A DNA stretch of 64,000 nucleotides from assembly GCF_900110065.1 (NCBI RefSeq), contig NZ_FOCI01000001.1, positions 248,001 to 312,000 on the forward strand, given 5' to 3'. Origin of the DNA: Loktanella fryxellensis (GTDB lineage: Bacteria > Pseudomonadota > Alphaproteobacteria > Rhodobacterales > Rhodobacteraceae). The notes beneath the pieces are model-generated. The model did no database searches and had not been told where the DNA came from. It was given only the letters and a program-made list of their open reading frames with translations. Below are positions 58,358-64,000 of this stretch, in pieces. How positions within the stretch are numbered: the stretch's first letter is position 1; each line of letters begins with the position of its first letter. The position numbers and the translations under genes were made by a program.

Positions 58358-59110
58358 ATGCTGAATACGGTCCTGCACGGCACCCCCACCGCCGCCCCGC
58401 CGCTGCTGATCGCGCATGGGCTGTTCGGCTCAGCCCGCAACTGGGGCGTAATCGCGAAGCGTCTGTCGGACACGCGGCAGGTCATCGCCGTCGATATGCG
58501 CAACCATGGGGCCAGTCCCTGGACCGACAGCCACACCTATGCCGACATGGCCGCCGATCTGGCGGAGGTCATCGCGGCCCACGGCGGGCAAGCGGATGTG
58601 CTCGGCCATTCCATGGGTGGCAAGGCGGCGATGATGCTGGCCCTCATGCAGCCTGCGCTGGTACACCGCCTGATCGTCGCCGACATCGCGCCGGTGGCCT
58701 ACAGCCACACCCAGAACGGTCCGCTGAACGCCATGCGTGACCCCGACCTGTCCCGCGTCACCACCCGGCGAGAGGCCCAGGCGATGATGGACCTCGACGA
58801 CGCCACAGCCACGTTTCTGCTGCAAAGCCTCGATCTGGCGGCCCGTCGCTTCACGCTGAACCTCGACACGCTGTCGCGCGACATGGACGCCATCGTCGGC
58901 TGGCCCGCGGTGACGGGCCGCTTCGATGGTCCCACCCTGTTTCTGCGCGGCGACCAGTCCGACTACGTGCCCGACAGCGCAATCCAGACGATCGAGGCCC
59001 TGTTTCCCGCCGCCCGGATCTGCACCATCCCCGACGCGGGCCACTGGCTGCACGCGGCGCAACCCCGCCTGACAGAGGCTGCCGTGCGCGCCTTCCTCAG
59101 CGCAGCCTAA
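58358..59110 (+). CDS. alpha/beta hydrolase (YbfF-like esterase)
   Basis: A 250-residue alpha/beta-fold hydrolase. The nucleophile elbow is [12 protein letters not shown] (Ser near residue 87), the oxyanion segment is [24 protein letters not shown] is typical of the YbfF branch, and the catalytic His is in [11 protein letters not shown]. It is probably a short-chain acyl or thioester hydrolase; the substrate is unknown. It is followed by rbsD after 11 bp, likely the same transcript. Confidence 0.88.
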   Translation: MLNTVLHGTPTAAPPLLIAHGLFGSARNWGVIAKRLSDTRQVIAVDMRNHGASPWTDSHTYADMAADLAEVIAAHGGQADVLGHSMGGKAAMMLALMQPALVHRLIVADIAPVAYSHTQNGPLNAMRDPDLSRVTTRREAQAMMDLDDATATFLLQSLDLAARRFTLNLDTLSRDMDAIVGWPAVTGRFDGPTLFLRGDQSDYVPDSAIQTIEALFPAARICTIPDAGHWLHAAQPRLTEAAVRAFLSAA

Positions 59111-59121
59111 GAGGTCACCGT

Positions 59122-59493
59122 ATGAAGAAAACAGGCCTCCTCCATGCCGACCTGTCAGGCGTCATCGCGCGCATGGGGCACGGCGACATGCTGGTGATCG
59201 GCGATGCGGGCCTGCCGGTGCCGCCCGGTATCCCCTGCATCGACCTTGCCCTGACGCACGGCATCCCGTCCTTTGCACAGGTGCTGGCCGCCGTCCTGAC
59301 CGAGTTGCAGGTCGAACGCTGCACCATGGCGCAGGAGGCGTCTGCGGGTCTCCACGCCCTTGCGCCGCTGCCGCCTGCCCTCATGTCGCACGACGCGTTC
59401 AAGGTGCTGACCCGCGACGCCCGGGCCGTGGTCCGCACCGGCGAGGTGACGCCCTACGCCAACATCGTCCTGCACGCGGGCGTCACGTTCTAG
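59122..59493 (+). CDS. rbsD: D-ribose pyranase (RbsD/FucU family)
   Basis: A 123-residue mutarotase that interconverts pyran and furan forms of ribose. [51 protein letters not shown] and [19 protein letters not shown] are family blocks, with the conserved His and Tyr present. It is slightly shorter than E. coli RbsD (139). It is unusual that no ribose transporter or ribokinase is adjacent; the upstream neighbour is the hydrolase. Confidence 0.9.
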   Translation: MKKTGLLHADLSGVIARMGHGDMLVIGDAGLPVPPGIPCIDLALTHGIPSFAQVLAAVLTELQVERCTMAQEASAGLHALAPLPPALMSHDAFKVLTRDARAVVRTGEVTPYANIVLHAGVTF

Positions 59494-59505
59494 CACCTTG
59501 CCTCA

Positions 59506-59596
59506 GGTCCGGGCACCGCGCCATCGCGCATGACCGGACCCGACGGGTGACAGGTCCGCTTCTCAGCCCGCCCATCGCCTCGCGCGGACCCGTCAC
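59506..59596. terminator. two hairpins between converging rbsD and ABC permease
   Basis: The first is GGTCCGG...CCGGACC (59506-59540) with an inner GCGC/GCGC stem. The second has 13-bp arms with one mismatch (59547-59559 with 59584-59596). They fill the 114-bp convergent gap and probably stop both transcripts. Confidence 0.5.
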
Positions 59597-59607
59597 TAAC
59601 CTCCGTG

Positions 59608-60375
59608 CTAGGCGACCACCATCCGCCACCGGGTCACATGGCCTTCCCAGCGCTGCAACAGACCATATTCGATGGTCAGCATCACGATGATGAACGATAG
59701 CGCATAGGCCATGACGCTGGCCACGTCGAACAGCTGGAAATAAAGATGGATCTGATAGCCGATCCCGTCGGGACGGCCCAGAAACTCGACCACCAGCACC
59801 AGCTTCCAGATGATCGCCAGCCCGTTGCGCGCGGCCCCCGCCAGATAGGGGGCGAGCTGCGGCAGCACCACATGCCGCACCCGCGCGCCCCACGACAACC
59901 GATAGACACGCGCCATGTCGGCCAGTGGCCGGTCCAGCGTCCGCGCACCCTCGCGCAGGGCGACAGCGACGGTCGCCATCTTGTTGAAGGCCACCGCCGT
60001 GATCGCGGCGGTCTCGTTCAGCCCGATCCACAGATAGCAGAGCACGATCACGATCAGGGCAGGCAGGTTCAGCGCCACAACCAGCCAGGGATCGATCCAT
60101 CGGTTCACCCTCGGCATCGTGCCCAGCAGCACACCCAGCACCGCGCCCAGGCCCATCGCCAAACCGAAGGCCGCTACCACCCGCGTCAGCGTGGCCCCTA
60201 GATGCGCCAGCAACGGCCCTGCCGTCACCTCTGACCACAGGATTGCGGCGACCGCCGCGGGCCCCGGAAACGTGCGGGGTGTGGCAACCCACGCGGCCAC
60301 ACCCCACCACACCACCACCAGCGCCATCAGGGACATCACCGTCACGGCCCTGTCGCGCACCACCGTCGTGATCAT
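59608..60375 (-). CDS. ABC transporter permease (SsuC/TauC type), orphan
   Basis: A 255-residue inner-membrane permease with about six helices. The EAA coupling loop is MARVYRLSWGARVRHVVLPQLAPYL (Gly present), typical for nitrate/sulfonate/taurine-type importers. No ATPase or binding-protein gene is beside it. It lies 34 bp downstream of coxM on the same strand, so it may be expressed with the cox operon. An in-frame ATG at 60336 is an alternative start. The substrate is unknown. Confidence 0.82.
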   Translation of the reverse strand: MITTVVRDRAVTVMSLMALVVVWWGVAAWVATPRTFPGPAAVAAILWSEVTAGPLLAHLGATLTRVVAAFGLAMGLGAVLGVLLGTMPRVNRWIDPWLVVALNLPALIVIVLCYLWIGLNETAAITAVAFNKMATVAVALREGARTLDRPLADMARVYRLSWGARVRHVVLPQLAPYLAGAARNGLAIIWKLVLVVEFLGRPDGIGYQIHLYFQLFDVASVMAYALSFIIVMLTIEYGLLQRWEGHVTRWRMVVA

Positions 60376-60409
60376 CGCGACGATGGGTCAGGGGCTTGTC
60401 CGCTGCCCC

Positions 60410-61195
60410 TCACGCCGCGTGCATGACCGCGCGCTTCGCCATCACGCCACACAGATGCGCGCGATAGGCCTTGTCGCCATGCAGATCCGCGATCATGTGA
60501 TCCGGGTCCATCGCCAACCCGTCGAGGGCGGATGCCTCGAACCGCGCCGACAGTGCCGCCTCCGCCTCGGCCCAGCGGAACACGCCGGTCTCGGACGCGC
60601 CGGTGATCGCCACCCGCACGCCGTCCGCGAACTTCGCCACAAAGACCGCCACCAGCGGAAAGCGCGACGCGGGCTGGATGAACTTCTCGTAAGCCGCGAC
60701 CTGCGGCACCGGGAATTTCACCTCCGTCACGATCTCGCCGTCCTCCAGCGCGGTCGCGAACATTCCCTGGAAATAGTCGTCGGCCGCGATCTCGCGCCGG
60801 TCGGTGCAGATCGTGGCCCCGGACCCGAGCGCCGCTGCCGGATAGCAGGCGGACGGGTCGTTGTTCGCAAGGCTTCCACCGATGGTGCCACGGGTCCGCA
60901 CCGCCGGATCGCCGATGCGCGCCGCCAGATGCGCCAGCGCCGGATAGGCAACCGCCTCTGCCGCGACGGTGCCATGGGTCGTCGCCCCCTTGATGCAGAT
61001 GCGCCCCTCGGCGTCGGTGCTGACGCCCTTCAGCTCCGGTATGCTGTGCAGGCTGATCAGCTTGCCGGGATCAGCCAGCCGCGCCTTCAGCGTCGGGATC
61101 AGCGTCTGGCCGCCGGACAGCGGTTGCCCGCCCGCGGCCATGGCCTTGACCGCCGCGTCCAGTGTCGTGGGTCGTTCGAGGTCGAATGCATACAT
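60410..61195 (-). CDS. coxM: CO dehydrogenase-like medium (FAD) subunit
   Basis: A 261-residue FAD-binding subunit of a molybdenum hydroxylase. AAGGQPLSGGQTLIPTLK and TRGTIGGSLANNDPSACYPA are the two FAD-binding motifs of the family (residues about 21-40 and 96-115). It carries electrons from the iron-sulfur subunit to a quinone or other acceptor. The ATG at 61195 is chosen as it gives the standard start MYAFDLERPTTLDAAVKAMA. It is last in the S-L-M gene order. A hairpin-head repeat separates it from coxL (104 bp). Confidence 0.93.
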   Translation of the reverse strand: MYAFDLERPTTLDAAVKAMAAGGQPLSGGQTLIPTLKARLADPGKLISLHSIPELKGVSTDAEGRICIKGATTHGTVAAEAVAYPALAHLAARIGDPAVRTRGTIGGSLANNDPSACYPAAALGSGATICTDRREIAADDYFQGMFATALEDGEIVTEVKFPVPQVAAYEKFIQPASRFPLVAVFVAKFADGVRVAITGASETGVFRWAEAEAALSARFEASALDGLAMDPDHMIADLHGDKAYRAHLCGVMAKRAVMHAA

Positions 61196-61237
61196 GACGT
61201 GTCGTCCTTGTCCTGTGACCAGCCCGGCAGTCCCCTG

Positions 61238-61283
61238 CTTCTTCTGGTCAAAAATATCCCGGGGTCCGGGGCAGCGCCCCGGA
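61238..61283 (+). repeat. hairpin-head repeat, copy 5
   Basis: The head CTTCTTCTGG plus TCAAAAATATCCCGG and an 8-bp hairpin TCCGGGGC/GCCCCGGA (61265-61283). In the cox transcript (minus strand) it lies between the coxL stop and the coxM start, hairpin first, then GGGATATTTTTGACC. Confidence 0.85.
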
Positions 61284-61299
61284 ACACCCTCACCCCATT

Positions 61300-63663
61300 T
61301 TACTGCATCGCCGCCCAGACGCGGGACGGCGTCAGCGGCATGTCGATATGCGCGACCGCCTTGCCGGACCCCGACGCGATCGCGTCGATCACCGCATTCA
61401 CGACGCTGGGCGGCGATCCGATGGCACCGGCCTCGCCGCAGCCCTTCACGCCGAGGGGGTTGTGCGTGCACGGCGTCTGGCAGGAATGGTCGACCGTGTA
61501 AAACGGCACGTCCAGTGCGCGCGGCATCGCGTAGTCCATATAGGACGCGCTCAGCAGCTGGCCGTCCGCGTCATAGACGCAGCCTTCCAGCATGGCCTGA
61601 CCGATGCCCTGCGCGATCCCGCCATGCACCTGACCCGTGACGATCATCGGGTTGATGATGTTGCCGAAATCGTCCGCCGCGCTGAACCGGTCGATCTTCA
61701 CATGACCCGTCTCCGGGTCCAGCTCGACCTCGCAGGCATAGGCACCGCTGGGATAGGTGAAGTTGGCCGGATCGTAGAAGGCCGTCTCCTCCAGCCCCGG
61801 TTCGATGTCGGTCAGCGGATAGTTGTGCGGCACGTAGGCTGCGAGCGTCACGTCGCCCCAGGCCACGGACTTGTCGGTGCCCGCCACGCTGAACCGGCCG
61901 TCCTTCAGCTCGATGTCGCCGTCGGAGGCTTCCAGCAGGTGGGCCGCGATCTTCTTGGCCTTGTTGATGACCTTCTCGGCGGCGCGGACCATGGCCGATC
62001 CGCAGACCGCAAGGCTGCGCGAGCCGTAGGTGCCCATGCCGAACGGGATCTTCGAGGTGTCGCCATGCACGATCGTGATCTGATCCTCGGGTATGCCGAT
62101 CATCTCGGAGATCACCTGTGGAAAGGACGTCTCGTGGCCCTGCCCGTGGCTGTGCGCGCCGACCATGACGCTGATGCTGCCGGTGGCGTTCACCCGCACC
62201 GTCGCCGCGTCATAGAGACCCGCCCGCGCCCCAAGCTGCCCTACCAGGTTCGATGGCGCGATGCCGCAGGCTTCGATGTAGCAGTTGATGCCCAGACCGC
62301 GCAGCTTGCCGTTCCGCTCGCTCTCGGCGCGACGCGCCTTGAAGCCCGCGAAATCGGCGATCTCCTCCAGCTTGTCCATCGTCGCATGGTAGTCTCCGGT
62401 GTCGTATTCCACCGCCACGGGCGTGGCATAGGGGAACTCGGTGATGAAGTTCTGCCGCCGCAGCGCGATCGGATCGACGCCAAGCTCGCGCGCGGCCATG
62501 TCGATGACCCGCTCCAGCTGATAGGTGGCCTCGGGCCGGCCCGCGCCGCGATAGGCATCGACGGGCACGGTGTTGGTGAACACCGCCTTCACGTTCACAT
62601 AGACATGCGGCGTCTTGTAGTTGCCGGCCATCAGCGTGCCGTGCAGCCACGTCGGGACCGAGGATGCGAAGGTGCTGAGGTAGGCACCCATGTTGGCGTA
62701 GGTCTCGGTGCGCACGGCGACGAAGTTGTTGTCCGCATCCAGCGCCAGTTCGATCTTGGTCACATGATCACGGCCATGCGCGTCGGACATGAACGCTTCC
62801 GACCGGGTGCTGGTCCACTTGACGGGGCGGTTCAGCGCCTTGGCCGCGAAGGTGCAGAACGCCTCTTCCGCATAGTGGAAGATCTTGGTGCCGAAGCCGC
62901 CGCCCACGTCGGGGGCCACGACCCGCAGCTTGTGCTCCGGGATGCCCAGCACGAAAGCGCCCATCAGCAGACGGATCACATGCGGGTTCTGCGACGTGGT
63001 GTGCAGCGTGTGCATGTCGTCGGAGCGGTTGTATTCGCCCACCGCCACGCGTGGCTCCATCGGGTTGGCGACCAGACGGTTGTTCACCAGCTCCAGCGTC
63101 GTGACATGCGCCGCACCCTTGATCGCCGCATCGACGGCATCGCGGTTGTCCTCGACGAAACCCCAGTCATAGCAAAGGTTTGAGGTCAGTTCCTCATGCA
63201 CCTTGACCGAGCTGTCCGATACCGCCGCCTTCATGTCGATCACGGCGGGCAGCGTCTCGTAGTCCAGCACGATCGCTTCGGCGGCGTCGCGGGCCTGCGC
63301 CAGCGTGTCGGCCACGACGGCGCAGATCGGCTCGCCCACGTGGCGGATCTTGCCGTGCGCCAGCACCGGGTGGCGCGGTTCCTGCATCGGCTGGCCGAAG
63401 CGGTCGGTGATCAGCCAGCCGCAGGGAATGCCGCCCACCGCCTCGAAATCCGCGCCGGTGAACACGCGGTGCACGCCGGGCATCGCTTCGGCAGCCGCCG
63501 TGTCGACGCCGTTCAGTTTCGCATGGGCCATGTCGGCGCGCAGGAAGTGCACGTGAAGCTGACCGAAGATGTTGATGTCATCCGTGTAGTTCCCTGAGCC
63601 TGTCAGAAACCGCACGTCCTCGCGCCGTTTGCTGCTGGCACCGATTCCACTGTCCTTGGGCAT
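61300..63663 (-). CDS. coxL: CO dehydrogenase-like large (molybdopterin) subunit, form II
   Basis: A 787-residue molybdenum hydroxylase large subunit. [22 protein letters not shown] opens the chain in the usual way. The active-site loop reads AYRGAGR (codons at 62536-62556), the established signature of form II (BMS) enzymes, not AYXCSFR of true CO dehydrogenases. [13 protein letters not shown] and the C-terminal [20 protein letters not shown] are cofactor-binding blocks. Whether form II enzymes oxidise CO in vivo is disputed; another aldehyde- or aromatic-type substrate is possible. It lies between coxS and coxM. Confidence 0.95.
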   Translation of the reverse strand: MPKDSGIGASSKRREDVRFLTGSGNYTDDINIFGQLHVHFLRADMAHAKLNGVDTAAAEAMPGVHRVFTGADFEAVGGIPCGWLITDRFGQPMQEPRHPVLAHGKIRHVGEPICAVVADTLAQARDAAEAIVLDYETLPAVIDMKAAVSDSSVKVHEELTSNLCYDWGFVEDNRDAVDAAIKGAAHVTTLELVNNRLVANPMEPRVAVGEYNRSDDMHTLHTTSQNPHVIRLLMGAFVLGIPEHKLRVVAPDVGGGFGTKIFHYAEEAFCTFAAKALNRPVKWTSTRSEAFMSDAHGRDHVTKIELALDADNNFVAVRTETYANMGAYLSTFASSVPTWLHGTLMAGNYKTPHVYVNVKAVFTNTVPVDAYRGAGRPEATYQLERVIDMAARELGVDPIALRRQNFITEFPYATPVAVEYDTGDYHATMDKLEEIADFAGFKARRAESERNGKLRGLGINCYIEACGIAPSNLVGQLGARAGLYDAATVRVNATGSISVMVGAHSHGQGHETSFPQVISEMIGIPEDQITIVHGDTSKIPFGMGTYGSRSLAVCGSAMVRAAEKVINKAKKIAAHLLEASDGDIELKDGRFSVAGTDKSVAWGDVTLAAYVPHNYPLTDIEPGLEETAFYDPANFTYPSGAYACEVELDPETGHVKIDRFSAADDFGNIINPMIVTGQVHGGIAQGIGQAMLEGCVYDADGQLLSASYMDYAMPRALDVPFYTVDHSCQTPCTHNPLGVKGCGEAGAIGSPPSVVNAVIDAIASGSGKAVAHIDMPLTPSRVWAAMQ

Positions 63664-63713
63664 GTATCGCTCCTCCCAGAGTATGCAGGTCCGGCGCGTG
63701 TCGCAGCCCCCTG

Positions 63714-63768
63714 CTTCTTCTCGTTAAAAATATCCTGTGGGGCGGTGCAGCCGGGGGGCTGGCCCCCC
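63714..63768 (+). repeat. hairpin-head repeat, copy 6
   Basis: The head is slightly diverged (CTTCTTCTCG plus TTAAAAATATCCTGTGG), followed by GGCGGTGCAGCC and a hairpin of six G and six C around CTGG. The last 30 bases match copy 1 with one change. In the cox transcript it lies between the coxS stop and the coxL start. Confidence 0.8.
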
Positions 63769-63791
63769 CTGTGCCCTCACCCCCGCAGCAC

Positions 63792-64000
63792 CTACTCTGC
63801 GGCCAGCGCAGGCATTTCCTGCCCGGACGCTGCCATGATCGCCTTGACGATGTTGTGGTAGCCCGTGCAACGGCAGATGTTGCCTTCCAGATGCTCGCGC
63901 ACCTCGTGCTCGGTGGGCTTGGGGTTGGCCTTCAGCAGGCTGGCGGCCGCCATCACCATACCAGGGGTGCAGAACCCGCACTGCAGACCGTGGTGGTCCT
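63792..64000 (-). CDS. coxS: CO dehydrogenase-like small (2Fe-2S) subunit, partial
   Basis: The C-terminal 68 residues are in the window; the gene continues beyond the end. The second iron-sulfur domain is clear: [19 protein letters not shown] and [20 protein letters not shown], binding one 2Fe-2S cluster. It transfers electrons from molybdenum to FAD. It is the first gene seen of the coxS-coxL-coxM order. Confidence 0.95.
   Translation of the reverse strand, partial: DHHGLQCGFCTPGMVMAAASLLKANPKPTEHEVREHLEGNICRCTGYHNIVKAIMAASGQEMPALAAE

Overview
The window is a GC-rich bacterial chromosome segment (roughly two thirds G+C by eye), densely packed with genes. It fits an alphaproteobacterium of the Rhodobacteraceae (Roseobacter group). 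Supporting signs are a C4-pathway 5-aminolevulinate synthase (hemA), an alphaproteobacterial-type SOS box (GAAC-N7-GAAC) in front of uvrA, an ispG/rodZ pair, a bactofilin next to an M23 peptidase, a form II (BMS-type) CO dehydrogenase-like operon, and several small families that I associate with Rhodobacteraceae. This is inference from gene content; no rRNA is present to confirm it. I see no prophage, IS element, CRISPR array or integrase.

Layout. 1-3300: a structured leader and terminator, then a translationally coupled valine-degradation operon (acyl-CoA dehydrogenase, 3-hydroxyisobutyryl-CoA hydrolase, mmsB). 3366-6272: uvrA on the minus strand. 6605-15557: a SnoaL-like protein, dihydrolipoamide dehydrogenase, a DUF924 protein, an MFS permease, queA, an AsmA/YhdP-like protein and a BCP peroxiredoxin. 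16124-20560: M23 peptidase plus bactofilin, a DHA2-type MFS pump, prfB. 20668-30548: cell-envelope and housekeeping genes (PBP1A, amidase, aminotransferase, DsbA-like, ispG, rodZ, hemA). 30655-35261: an HxlR regulator divergent from an NAD(P)-binding protein, an M20 peptidase and a DASS/SLC13 carboxylate transporter, followed by two identical tandem tRNA-Asp genes. 35842-40324: pirin, sulfotransferase, acyl-CoA synthetase, and a protein that resembles an M48 peptidase without its metal site. 40331-46356: a SPOR protein and a five-gene nucleoside-salvage operon (cdd-deoA-deoB-add-upp). 46474-48403: three DUF3072 small proteins around a lysozyme-like gene. 48473-55051: maeB, two tandem glycosyltransferase paralogs (the first with a 27-bp minisatellite at its 5' end), prpE and a glyoxalase-like gene broken by one stop codon. 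55118-64000: CsbD, NAD kinase, glyA, a small membrane protein, a hydrolase, rbsD, an orphan ABC permease, and the coxS-coxL-coxM operon, with coxS running off the window.

The genes form small functional blocks rather than one system: carbon catabolism (valine, propionate, malate, nucleosides, carboxylate uptake), envelope growth, and core housekeeping. The most unusual signal is not a gene. A conserved head of about 25 nt (CTTCTTCTGG plus a block ending in AAATATCCCGG) joined to one or two GC hairpins occurs six times, always just beyond a gene 3' end, and twice inside the cox operon. The second most unusual is the six-unit, in-frame 27-bp repeat that starts exactly at the maeB stop codon and runs into the glycosyltransferase frame.
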